A stretch of DNA of 64,000 bases, from the NCBI GenBank assembly GCA_964036045.1, contig OZ038395.1, positions 7,946,465-8,010,464 of the forward strand. Reading direction: 5' to 3'. The position numbers were made by a program, and so were the translations under genes. The DNA is from Eutreptiella sp. 'Long Island Sound 2002' (taxonomy: Eukaryota > Euglenozoa > Euglenophyceae > Eutreptiales > Eutreptiaceae). Positions 54,007-64,000 of the stretch are shown here, one piece after another. Within the stretch, counting starts at the first letter, position 1. Each line of letters starts with the position of its first letter. Below the pieces are notes generated by a model. That model was not told where the DNA came from, did no database searches, and saw nothing but the letters and a program-made list of their open reading frames with translations.

Positions 54007-57000
54007 CCCCCCGTCGGGCCGTTCTGCGCTGGCGACCGGACTGTGACAACGCACAGGCCCCGCATGTCAATGGCAGAACGTTCGTTTGTGTGAAGGGCCC
54101 ACCCCCTTTCCTGAACCCCCTGCCCCCACGCTGACAACCCAGCCCTTGTTCCGATGCTCGTGTTGACCCCCCTCCTCATGAGCCCCACGCATTGTTGCAC
54201 GTGGGCAGGTCTCCTTTGCAGCCCTCCACGCATGCCATTGAGCCCCACCAACACCCCTGGTGGCGCGGCTGAATGGCTGCGGCACCCCCCTCCCCCCCTG
54301 GGACAGAGCACTATTGCAGGCTGGGCTGGGATGACATACCTTGCCATGGAATACCTCCACAAACGGAAGGCCATCAAGGCCTTGCATCGAAGCCACACCT
54401 CCCTCCCTCTCCGATACATGACCCCCCCCCCCCGCCCCCCCTGCAAAAGCAGCCCCAGTGCCTGCAGCACCGTGACCGTGCGTCAGACTGTGAGGTAGGT
54501 CCGTCTGCTGGAGACTTCAGCTTCAAATGCAACATGTCGTCCCCCGTCCCCGTGACTCTCGGCAACTTGCCCGCTAACGGACAAGTTGGCAACGGTGTAT
54601 TCCGCGGTGACTGTCCTGAATTGCACGGCGGTTGGTGAGGTGCCAACCCCGCAGTCCACAATGTGAAGGAACCACCTTATTGGCAGTTCTGCCCCCCAGT
54701 CCACTACGCCGCTGGAACTCCCCCCTTTCCATTCGGATGCAGCCACAAGACTGTCGCTGCCATCCCAGTTCATCGGCTGCAGAGTGGAATGGTCTATTGG
54801 ACACCCCATCCTTGACTCTGGGACTGGGACACCCCCCATGAAACCCGTTGGCAGCAGGACCCCAAAGACGAGCTTGCCGTTGGCCTCATGACAGCTGCCG
54901 GCTTGGTCGAACGTCAATCAACGTCCCCGTGGTCGGGTAACCAAGTTGCCCGCAAACGGGTGTTCTAACCCCCCCCCCCCCCCCAGATCAAAGTTTATCA
55001 ATGTCAAATGTGCGCCAGACTGCGGTGTATCATGCGTCAATTTCATCACACAGTTTCCATCTGCTCCTGTGACTGCATTAACCAGTCAAGGTGGCCAGTT
55101 CTTATCACCCCTTTCTGACTGCTTTCGCCGTCAGACAGGGCTGTCTACAACAGTTCTCAGCACCTACCACCAGGTTGCAACCCGCATCAGGTGAACCCAC
55201 AAGCCACAAGACCAAATTTGGCATTCTTAGAGTTGGGACCCCCCTCATCGAAATCATATTTGAATCTCGACCCCACCCCATCTTCAGCAAAACAGTTCTA
55301 GTGCTTCCCTTTGTTGCATTGCCACCAATGTTGATGGGACCACAGTTTGTTTCCACCATTGGTTGGCCTCCTCTGGGCATGTACATACCCAGGAATGATC
55401 CTTCGTTTGATGAGTCCCAGGGCTCCGTTGCAACAAATAAATGCAGAACCTCCCAGTGGGTTTACCAGCATCCTGCAAAGCGCCTGTTTGGCTCATTGCC
55501 TATTGTTGTATTATTTCTTGGAACCATGCTAAGACTGGCAGCAATGTGCAGAGATGTGGGCGGCCACTCCATTTCTGTTTCATTAGCTTGCTCGATGCAT
55601 TTGGGTTGTGAGTGTTATCATCTGTTCTATGGCATATTGCAATGGTGACATAGAAGATGTGTTCTCTGCAGACCTGTTCGATCTCGATTCTGTGTTATCT
55701 TTCACACATATTTTGCTGTTGTGCATGCTTGTTGGAGCTGTGTTTTGTTTTTGCAGAAGCAACACAGCAATTGACTAGTGGCCCAAAAAACCCCAACCTG
55801 GGGCAGGGGAGAATTTTCCAAATTAATTCTCTGATGTGGATGGGTGAGTCCTTAAGCAATGGCCTAGAAGCAATCCACAGTGGGATGTCATTTGACACGG
55901 CACATTAGCCAGAGGACAGGAGACAATAATTTTGACCCTCATACATACATACCCTCATACATATGCTTAACCTCTTCATCATCAGTACCCGTAGTCGGGT
56001 GGTGAGACAGAAACGAGGTGTTGCCACACGAAGCGAGAGAGGGATGTGGGCCCACAAATCACCGCCACTACATTATCCAAATTCCTGTATGGGTCCAAGG
56101 GCAAGGCACCGCTGGCCAGACCGCTTTTGGTCGCAACAGAGCCAAGCGCGACGACCACGATGATGCAAAGTCCATTTCAGAGCGTGTCTTGGCAAACAAG
56201 CAAAAGAAGAAACAATGGATAAAGGCAACATACCTCTCTTCATATCCCAAAGTGGCATCATGTTGTTTTTCAAATGGATGCATGGTATAAGATTGGGACC
56301 AGAAGCCCCATGATTGGGGTGCTGTGAACACAAGAATAAAGAGGAGGAAATAATTGCATGTCCATTCCCAAGCTTTAGTGAACTGCACTAGCCTTTCTGA
56401 TACTTTATCCTGCCTACAAAGATTTTTGCCGCTGGTCTAGATGGCAGAGTGGGGTGGACACAAATTAAACAGCTTTCTTTTTTTCTTTTGAGGGCATGGG
56501 TGCAATGCACAAATTAGACATTTACATAGGGTACATAAAAACGGGATGGTAAATATGTGTGAAACCTCTTCGTGATCTAGTGCTGTGAACAATTTTCATC
56601 CCATAGCATCATTTGAGGTTTCCTCCGTTTTTTCTTGCTGCAGGATAAGTCGTGCATTTTCCACTGTGGGGTGTCTACAAAAGACACTTTTTGGAAGTAG
56701 ATCTCATTTTGTTGGTGGCTAAAAGGACAGCCGCGTTTATTGCATTGGTTTATACCAAGGTGTCTATCATCATTGATGCATGTTTGATTGCAAAAGTTTT
56801 TGCTGATGGCTAGTGCGTGTTGCTTTAAGGTAAACGGGCCAATAGATAGTGTGCATATAATGTGCAGATGCAGCACACAGCTACGATTAATGATGGGATC
56901 TAAAATTTTGAGACATTGTTAGTTAAAACATGAAAGTTTAGAATTGCAATGCCATTTTTTGAATCCCAAAATTGTAGAGGAATCACCAGTAAAACTCCGC

Positions 57001-60000
57001 ACCGCGCGCATCGCGGATGTAGCCGCAGACCAATTGGTGAGTCACGTTGTTTTCAGAAAAGGTCTGTAAATAATGCACCAAGTTTAGAATCTTTTATATG
57101 GAATTAAAGCACGAAAAAAAAGCTCTTTTGATTCCTATATCACATTGCGGGCCACAAAAGGAAGGTGCAAATTGTGACCGACAGAGGTTTTTGGCACTAC
57201 AAAACAAGCGATTCCACGTACCGCAAAGACGCGAGCAGCCCCACATCCTCCCTCCCCCTTAGTGCGTGTCTTCCTTTTGCTGAAAAATGCTACGGCGTGG
57301 GAGAAAGCCATCGTAGACATATTGTCTCACTAAAAGACACAACACACCACGCAAGAGACCATGGGGTGAATAGAGTGACACTTGGCGAGGCATGCAAGTG
57401 TGCATTGTACGCTCGTTGCATATTGATAGCTGCCATTCAGTATGCTTTCCTCGTGTCGTCTCCATTTAACACATTTGAGACGGCCTTTTGACACGGCAGT
57501 GTTTCGTGCATCGAAGAGGACGTTCACAAGGTTTGAAGGCAAGCGAAAGCGCGAGTGCAAAGGTAAGGCATCCAGTTTTGCCTTCTTTGGAGGACACAAG
57601 TCCTGAAGTCTCAACACATGTGATTGGTTTTATGGGTCAAAATGCAGTTACCTCATTTTGTTAAGGGACAAATAACAAGATAAAAATGTAGTGGGTCCTT
57701 GAGTGTCTTTCATACAACTAAAGCTACTCTCGTGGCACATGAAATACATTTTTTTACTCCTAGGCGCTACTTTGCTTGGCCTAATCAACCTCTAATCAAT
57801 CTTGTGTGCTCTTGGTTTATGCACTACACGCTATTCGTAGAAAAGTTTATAGTGTTTTCAGCACTGTGTTTTTGCTTCTCCTGCTGCTTGTTGTTGCTGT
57901 AGGGTGTCCTGCTGCTGGTTTTAGATGATGAAAAGCTTTTGTTTGTTGAAATACAGTAAAGCCAACTCAATCCAGGATAGCCCAAGCCAATAGTATGCAA
58001 GGAGAAGGTAATTCAGGATCAAAGCATGAAGGGCTGCAGTGTAAACAGTGAAAGATGATTAGATATTCACAGAAACTGCAACTCAGGATACAAATGAATG
58101 CATATTCACAGAGATAGCTGAAATGTTTTGGGAAAAGAGTTAGAAAACTGCCTCAGGATCACTCTCTCTCCATAGTGCCATCTTAGGAGATGGGCACTCT
58201 TTGTTTTGGGTCCCATATGTGCTGAGGTGGCATGGTATGTGGCGATGAGGTCACTGCCATGTCACATGGGATCTTCCTACTTAGTTAGGCTGACCAGGAA
58301 TTGAACCCAGGACCTCTCAAAAAGAGGTGCCTAACCCCCTATGGTGCATACCACTAGGGCAGATAAGTATTCATGGAAAAACATAGATAAATTCATAGGC
58401 TCTACCTTAGGTATGTCAGTGCTCAGTCAACTCAGGAAAAGATGTTTTACTTCTGATTGAAAGGGGATTAAGGGGTCCACTCCATATCCTGATTGGGTGT
58501 TTGGTTCCATAGGTCAAAATGTGTTCTCACCACTTTTGGCTGGACCAATACTAAGATAAAAATGCATGGATGCTCAGTGCATCTCTAATACAACTAGAGT
58601 ATGTCCCAAAGCAATGGAAAAGCACTTTTTCTTACTCCCCCCTTGTGCTGTGGTGGCCACCACTGTCGCATTTTAGGAAAAAGGGAATTTTTCTTGGCCT
58701 TTCCTTGGTTTCCACATCTACTTTAAAATACCTACAGTCTCCCTCACACTGAAAAATGGGCGCTCACCATGGCTGGCGTCCTTTTGCTGCTCTGATTGTA
58801 CAGTTTCCTACAGAAGACTCAGCGCTCTTGGCGCTGCCGGGGCTCCTGTGGCTTGGTTGGGTTAGATTGGGAGCATGCCAAACATGTGCATATGCATCCC
58901 TCCCTCCAAGACGCAGCGTCAACACAACCCAAACGCAAGACACATTATACACACTCGCATGGGTTCTCGTAAACCTGCTGGCGACCTGTGACCTGTCTTA
59001 GGGCGAAGGGAGTCGAAAGAAAATTAAATTTGCCCCTTGGTGGGGTCTTGGTTCTGCTCAGTCTCTCCAGGCACCTGCGTTTCGGCCCGAACACGGCCTA
59101 CTCAGCGAGGCTGCGCGTGGGTATCTGCAGAGGCAGGAAGGGGAGGAATATGGACGAATCCACGCAAAAACGAAGCGACGACACCAAAATCCGTCAAATG
59201 ACGGCGTAGAATTTTTCTGAAACGACACACCTGAGCAGAATCCAATTGTGCATCTTCAGCACATTTTTATAGAAATTATAGTCATCTCTGGATTTTTTAA
59301 ATCCAGAAATTCATACGCATAAAATGGCGGCGCGCAGGAGCGGCTCCTAGCGAAGCGCCGGAAAATGGAAAAATAATGGAATTATAAACGTATGTATCAC
59401 GTAGTCTTGAAAATGACGAGACACACATTAATAAACAAACATACCGATTCCACCCACACTAATAGAAGCTTCAAAAATTCAAGAATTCGAATATCAATTG
59501 AAAAGACTTCAATGAATCAGGTATAAACTACAGGTATGCCTGTTTCGCATGCCGCATACACATTGCCCGTCTCGTGTCTCCGTGAACGAGTCGTGTAGCA
59601 GCGCTAACAACGATAACCACGATAGGACGCGGTAGAGGGATTGATTAGAAAGATTGCAGATGATTAGCGGTCAGATCAGGGTGATTAGTCATACACACAA
59701 GTGCATAGCAACGTTCTTCGCGTGCGCCCCTTTTGTACTCTCACCTTGCTTCACTTCCCAGCGGTAGGTAAGGTAGGTACGCCCAGGCGGGGCCACCCCC
59801 TGGTGGAGTCAAGATTTACGCGAAGATGGGCAGGTTTGCCCAAGTGGGACGTGCATACTCGTGCATGCACACACGCATTAAAGGGGTAGGCCACGCGAAG
59901 TGCGCACGGTAAACCTTGTTTAGGCTACCCAGGGGCTCCTCGGTACGTTCTTTAAGAGAACCTGAGGAGTCCCTTAACGCTTGCTTGCTTGACAAGGGTA

Positions 60001-60908
60001 GCTGCTCCATGCAGCGTGTTTGCGGACAGCGTATTATAGGGCACACTGAGAAGGGTATAATACCTGGAGTGTGCCTTGGTTCCTCCGCCGCAAACGCCCT
60101 TTCATTTGCCTTTGTTTTACAGGTGGGCAGGTAGGGTGAGTGGTGCAGCAGCATTTTTTTATGCCCTGCTAAACAGGGGCGCAGATCACACAAACAAGTA
60201 ACTCCGCTCCGCCTGTGGCAGAGCAGGGAGTCCGACTTCATCGACATCTGCGCCTTGCACACGAGAGCACTCCTTCCCTCCAAGCCCTTGCAGGGGAAAC
60301 GCGTTGTGGCGTCCCCTGTGAGGCCACAGTTGCTTAGCAGCGCTGTGTTCTCTTGTCATTTCACAGGTGGGTCGCTAGGACCCTTGAGACCTTCCTCTTC
60401 GCAACGCCAAGTAGAGTGTGCGTGTAGGAGTGGTAGTCCTGAGTGGGGGCTAGAGCCAGTTGCCCAGTGCTCGCCCACCAGGATGGTGCCACTGTAGGGT
60501 GTGTAGGACCTGTAGGGGGCGTGTCACTGTCCCACCCTTTTCCTGCAATTTTAGCTGGGCTGGTGGGCTGTGACAGTGGTTAGGTCAGTGTTTTGGCCAC
60601 ATAGCAAACAGGCGTTTTGCATGCCTTCATAGCTTTTGGCCACCCCTCCCTGTAGTAGACAGATAGGTAGGGAAAACAATACCTGGATTAACACTCTGGG
60701 TATTCCCCCAAGGTTTTGCGCCAGCACAGAAATTGGGCGCATAGGGGAGGGGAGACCCGGGGCGTACCCCGTGGCATCAATAAGCCAACCCTCCAGGTTC
60801 AGCAAGGGCGCAGACTTGGGTATAATTAGGACACCACTTCTGCGGCTTGCTCTCAGGACCTTAGGACTAGCACACTCACACATACGCTTTGGCAGGTAAG
60901 GGTAAGGT
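54007..60908. other. 3' flank and intergenic region without supported genes
   Basis: From the stop codon to about 54.9 kb the DNA is still GC-rich with C runs; beyond about 55.7 kb it is clearly AT-richer with no C or G runs. Open frames are short and I see no protein family in them. Weakly similar blocks containing GGTCAAAATG and AAGATAAAAATG lie at about 57,630-57,770 and 58,510-58,650. A tRNA-like relic sits at 58,294-58,361. The stretch from about 59.9 to 60.9 kb may include the 3' non-coding part or LTR of the neighbouring retroelement, but I could not define LTR ends. Confidence 0.7.
58294..58361 (-). other. tRNA-like relic in intergenic DNA
   Basis: On the - strand TGCCCTAGTGGTATGC resembles box A, ACCTC-TTTTTGA-GAGGT forms a 5-bp stem with a 7-nt loop, and GGTTCAATTCC is a perfect box B with a wobble-paired T stem. 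The variable region is too short for a normal tRNA, so a SINE head or pseudogene is likely. Confidence 0.42.
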
Positions 60909-63900
60909 TCAGTCCCTAGCTTTATTCTTGGAGGCAAGCGTCTCAGCGAGCCTCAACAACTCACCAAGGTTGTTCTGGGACAAGTAGTCAACCAGAACTG
61001 AGTTTAGGCATCCCTCAGGTAGAACAAATGCAGAGAAGGGCTCCCAGGTGGCCTCTTCGACTCCAAACCCTTCCCAGAGGGTGAGGAAGCGCCAACCCTG
61101 GCGATAGCGGTGGCGTAGGACAGACTTCACCAGGTAGAAGCCCTCCTTAGCCATCTCCTCGGCGTTCATGTCGGGGAGTTCACCTTCAACTTCCATAGGG
61201 CTGGCAGCCCCTTGTAGGTCCAGAGCGGCGATTTCCTCGTCGTTCAGCTCCCACTCCTCCCCACAGAGGTCTTCAGGATCATGGTAGCGCTTCAGGTGTT
61301 GAGCGGCGCACACCAGGGTCCCCCCTAGACGGGGAGAACACCGCACCGTGATACGGTGACCATCCACAGATAGAATCTTGTACGGCCCGAAGTATGGGTC
61401 ATCGCTGGTAGAACGAGGCCAGGCGGGTAGTCGACTGTGGTGCACCAGCACCCAGTCCCCCTCTTGGTAGGTGGCCGGTACTCGGTGCTTGTTCTTCTTG
61501 TTCCACTGACGCTCCCTCACTCTCTGGAGCATAGCCTTGGCCTTGTCCACCTTCGCTTGTTGCTCTTGGACCCACTCACCCACAGAAGAATGGGTGTCCT
61601 CTGGATAGGGGGCATGTAGGAACCACGCCGGGCGCCCCATGAATAGCTCATGTGGCGAGTAGCCAGTAGCTGAACTCTCTTGGGAGTTCATCATCAAGGA
61701 TATGACGGGGAGTAGTCTCACCCAGTCTCTGGTGCGTTCAGTTTTGCACCATATCCTGACGTTCTCCTTCAGGACACGAATCTGTCGCTCACATAGGGGG
61801 TTGCTCGTGTGAGAGTAGGGAATCCCCGTAGACACCTGGACATTGAGGGATCTCAGGACCCTCTTATACCAGCCAGTATCTGAGCGTACTCGTACGTCCT
61901 CATCGGAGTTGATCTCCTTGGGCGCCCCATAGACACAAAACCACTCCTCCAGGAGTATCTTGATAGTCTCCTCCCCGGTAATGTGCTTGGTACATGGGAA
62001 CACCCTGGTAAACCTGGTCAACCCACAGGTTACCACGAGGGCGAAGTCATAGCCCCCGAACCTCGGCATCTCCGTGTAGTCCACGTATAGAACACTGTTA
62101 GCACAGTGAGGGATGGGCAGGGTCGAGTAGAGACCTCTGTCCCTGATATCCCCTGGTTTACAGGACCTGCACGGGCACTTGTCCACGATAGGCAGGAGCG
62201 TCTTCCGCAGCTGGTCGTCAGTCCACGTAGTGTGGAACCACTGCTTGAACAGCCTCAGGGTACGGTCAGCACCCACATGACCACTGGACTCATGGGTCCA
62301 CTTCAGCAGCGCTGGGACTCGGTCACTAGGCACCACGATGCGGTCCTCGTGCCAGAGGTAGCTCTTGTCCCGCTTCCACTGGTCTTGGTTGACCAGGAGG
62401 GGTTCAAGGCGTTTCTCCAGGCGCCGGTAGATATCCCCAAACTCCTGTAGGTACTCCGATTGTTGGAGTCCATCCAGAGGGCGTATCATGGTCATGTTCA
62501 GGTCCAGATGTACGTCCATACGGCTGAACGCCTCCTTAGCCAGCGCTTCAGACCGGGCACCAATCAGGGCGTCGAAGTTGTTGCGGCTGATGTAGTCGGC
62601 ACACTCGTTCTTCACTCCCTGGATATGGTGTACCGTCAGCCGTAGTTGACTGAGGTAGGTCCACCAGCGCCGTAGCTTGGCCTTCTCAGGTGGGGGACCC
62701 TTCTGGAAACTGCGGACCGGTTCTTGGTCGCATAGCCAGACCACAGGGTTACTCCCCAACAGTCGTGCTTGTGAGGATAGCACCAGCATACCCGCGAGCA
62801 ATTCCTGCTCATAGGTGGAGTAGTTCCCCCTGGCCTGGTTCCACTTCCAGTTCCAGTGGCCCAGAGGTACTAGGACCCACTTGTCGTCAGGGTAGCTGTG
62901 CTTGAGGGTTCCGTCTCGGTTGAGACCTTCCGTCCCCCATTGGGAAATGGCCGAGTCGAACTCCTCCTTCTCTAGTGCTTGCCATTGGAACAACGTTCCA
63001 CCGCCGCCCACATTGCTGGCGTCGGTCACCAGGATAATCTCCCCTTGTGCCCTAGGCACTCCCAAGCACTTAGCGTTGGCTACCTTGTCTTTGAGCTCGT
63101 CAAACGCTTGTTGCTCTTGTGGGCCCCAGCGCCAAGTAGTACTCTTCTTGATCAAGTCCGTCAGAACGGCGCTGGTATAGGTGAAGTTCTTGATGTGGCG
63201 GCGATAGAAGTTGCACGCCCCAATGAAACTGCGTACATCATGAAGTCCTTTCTTGGGGTCTTCGTGTCGTACTTTGGCATCCATCAGGGGTTTGGCCTTA
63301 GAGGCCGCTGGGGTCCACCACCCATAGCCAACGTCAAACCCCAGGTACTGCATGGTCTCCTGCATGAACTCACACTTCTCCAGCTTGAGTCGTGTGTGGT
63401 TCTCCTGGCAGACCGCAAAGAACTCACCCAAGAGGATTAGGTGATCCTCCTGGGTATTGGTCCCGAGGCATACATCGTCGATGTGAGCCTCCATCTGGGC
63501 CCCACGGGATATGAGCTCCTGCACCTTAGGTCTCCTTCGTAGGATGGACAAGATCTTGTTCATCAGCTCTTGGAACAGAGCGGGTGCATTAGCCACGCCG
63601 AATGGCATGACCTTCCACTTGAATACCCTCCCCTGAGGGGTGATGAAGGCCAGTAGTTCCTGCGCGTTGGGCGTCAGGTCCACTTGCCAGAATCCACTTC
63701 GCTTGTCCATCTTGGTCTTGTAGCGACAGGAGGCTATCTTCTCCAGGGTAGATTCCATATTGGGAATGGACCCTGAGTGGTTCAGCGTCTTCTTGTTCAG
63801 CTCTCCATAGTCCACTACCAGCCGTTTGGCTGTAGACCCAGGTTTAGCCACCAGGAAACAGGGGCTGCAGTGTAGGGGGTAGTCCCCGTCCTTGTACTCC

Positions 63901-64000
63901 AGGACTAGGCCAGCGTCGATACATTCTTGTATCTGTCTCTCGATCTCGTCGGCCTGCTCTTTAGGAGCTGGATAGGGTCTCCTCCGAATCTTATGACCCA
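60909..64000 (-). CDS. pol: Ty3/gypsy chromovirus pol polyprotein (RT, RNase H, integrase, chromodomain), 5' partial
   Basis: The frame is open from the right window edge to a TGA at 60,909-60,911, giving 1,029 visible residues. A preceding GHKIRRRPYPAP and CSPCFLVAKPG begin the reverse transcriptase. Its fingers/palm carry TKMDKRSGFWQVDL and the catalytic HIDDV, a variant of the usual YxDD. RNase H follows (ILVTDASNVGGGG, YEQELLAG). The integrase has an HHCC zinc finger (HESSGHVGAD, CPCRSC) and a DDE core with Asp in YVDYTEM, Asp in INSDEDV and Glu in NPLCERQIRVLKE. The C-terminus carries a chromodomain (YLVKSVLRHRYRQG, LWEGFGVEEATWEP), which in known chromoviruses directs insertion to marked chromatin. 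Gag, protease and the 5' LTR are outside the window. No stop or frameshift is seen, so the copy may be young. Confidence 0.93.
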   Translation of the reverse strand, partial: GHKIRRRPYPAPKEQADEIERQIQECIDAGLVLEYKDGDYPLHCSPCFLVAKPGSTAKRLVVDYGELNKKTLNHSGSIPNMESTLEKIASCRYKTKMDKRSGFWQVDLTPNAQELLAFITPQGRVFKWKVMPFGVANAPALFQELMNKILSILRRRPKVQELISRGAQMEAHIDDVCLGTNTQEDHLILLGEFFAVCQENHTRLKLEKCEFMQETMQYLGFDVGYGWWTPAASKAKPLMDAKVRHEDPKKGLHDVRSFIGACNFYRRHIKNFTYTSAVLTDLIKKSTTWRWGPQEQQAFDELKDKVANAKCLGVPRAQGEIILVTDASNVGGGGTLFQWQALEKEEFDSAISQWGTEGLNRDGTLKHSYPDDKWVLVPLGHWNWKWNQARGNYSTYEQELLAGMLVLSSQARLLGSNPVVWLCDQEPVRSFQKGPPPEKAKLRRWWTYLSQLRLTVHHIQGVKNECADYISRNNFDALIGARSEALAKEAFSRMDVHLDLNMTMIRPLDGLQQSEYLQEFGDIYRRLEKRLEPLLVNQDQWKRDKSYLWHEDRIVVPSDRVPALLKWTHESSGHVGADRTLRLFKQWFHTTWTDDQLRKTLLPIVDKCPCRSCKPGDIRDRGLYSTLPIPHCANSVLYVDYTEMPRFGGYDFALVVTCGLTRFTRVFPCTKHITGEETIKILLEEWFCVYGAPKEINSDEDVRVRSDTGWYKRVLRSLNVQVSTGIPYSHTSNPLCERQIRVLKENVRIWCKTERTRDWVRLLPVISLMMNSQESSATGYSPHELFMGRPAWFLHAPYPEDTHSSVGEWVQEQQAKVDKAKAMLQRVRERQWNKKNKHRVPATYQEGDWVLVHHSRLPAWPRSTSDDPYFGPYKILSVDGHRITVRCSPRLGGTLVCAAQHLKRYHDPEDLCGEEWELNDEEIAALDLQGAASPMEVEGELPDMNAEEMAKEGFYLVKSVLRHRYRQGWRFLTLWEGFGVEEATWEPFSAFVLPEGCLNSVLVDYLSQNNLGELLRLAETLASKNKARD
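60909..64000 (-). mobile_element. LTR retrotransposon (Ty3/gypsy, chromovirus-like), 3' part
   Basis: The pol gene defines the element, transcribed right to left. Its 3' LTR should lie left of 60,909. A purine run GGGAGGGG followed by TGGCC on the - strand near 60,645-60,655 could be a polypurine tract next to an LTR start, but without the other LTR in view this cannot be verified. The true left boundary is therefore unknown. Confidence 0.85.

Noticed and set aside
53836-54006. A separate small gene at the end of the cluster
   Set aside because: The frame, phase 0 acceptor and juxtamembrane lysines fit it as the last exon after the transmembrane exon; it has no start of its own in good context.
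55091-55648. A 185-codon + frame in the intergenic region
   Set aside because: No recognisable domain and no splice or start support; the - strand of the same interval looks at least as protein-like.
59700-60908. A defined 3' LTR for the retrotransposon
   Set aside because: Candidate TG...CA ends and a purine tract exist, but with only one side of the element visible no LTR can be confirmed.

Overview
The window is nuclear DNA of a eukaryote. It contains one very large, intron-rich gene on the + strand whose exons close in frame across 31 GT-AG introns, followed by an AT-richer gene-poor stretch and a Ty3/gypsy-type retrotransposon on the - strand. The coding DNA has almost only G or C at third codon positions, and the introns are full of long C and G homopolymer runs and short mobile elements. 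This suggests a microbial eukaryote, probably an alga or another protist. Nothing here lets me name the lineage.

Region 1 (1-54,006): 32 exons of a single gene whose 5' end lies left of the window. The exons total 17,739 nt, exactly 5,913 codons including a TAA stop. The predicted product is a giant single-pass surface protein. In order it has: strand-rich Ig-like segments (exons 1-2); about 84 tenascin-type EGF-like modules (exons 3-11) with one unidentified ~170-residue domain near their end (exon 10); two LamG/concanavalin-like domains with an IPT/TIG-like domain between them (exons 11-17); an REJ-like region (exons 17-20); a third LamG domain followed directly by a GPS-like motif with an HLT tripeptide (exons 21-24); a beta-helix-like region (exons 24-29); a Ser/Pro stalk (exon 30); a transmembrane helix (exon 31); and a short cytoplasmic tail (exon 32). 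The EGF array has a hidden order. An eight-cysteine long module recurs every seventh module and a short module recurs every seventh in another phase, from the second module to the seventy-second. Exon 8 alone is 6,379 bp without an intron and carries about seven of these heptads.

The 31 introns (179 to 2,822 bp) hold most of the repeats: a 193-bp terminal-inverted-repeat element with 8-bp target duplications (hAT-like MITE), a ~340-bp family present seven times always in sense orientation, a poly-C-ended family, a tRNA-derived SINE pair, another TIR element carrying a nested insertion, a 530-bp GGTGA array, a 21-bp minisatellite, and several recent segmental duplications.

Region 2 (54,007-60,908): 3' flank and intergenic DNA. 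Base composition falls from GC-rich to AT-rich around 54.9-55.7 kb. No gene is supported here; there is a tRNA-like relic on the - strand near 58.3 kb.

Region 3 (60,909-64,000): the 3' part of a Ty3/gypsy pol polyprotein on the - strand (reverse transcriptase, RNase H, integrase and a C-terminal chromodomain), open to the window edge, so a chromovirus-type LTR retrotransposon.
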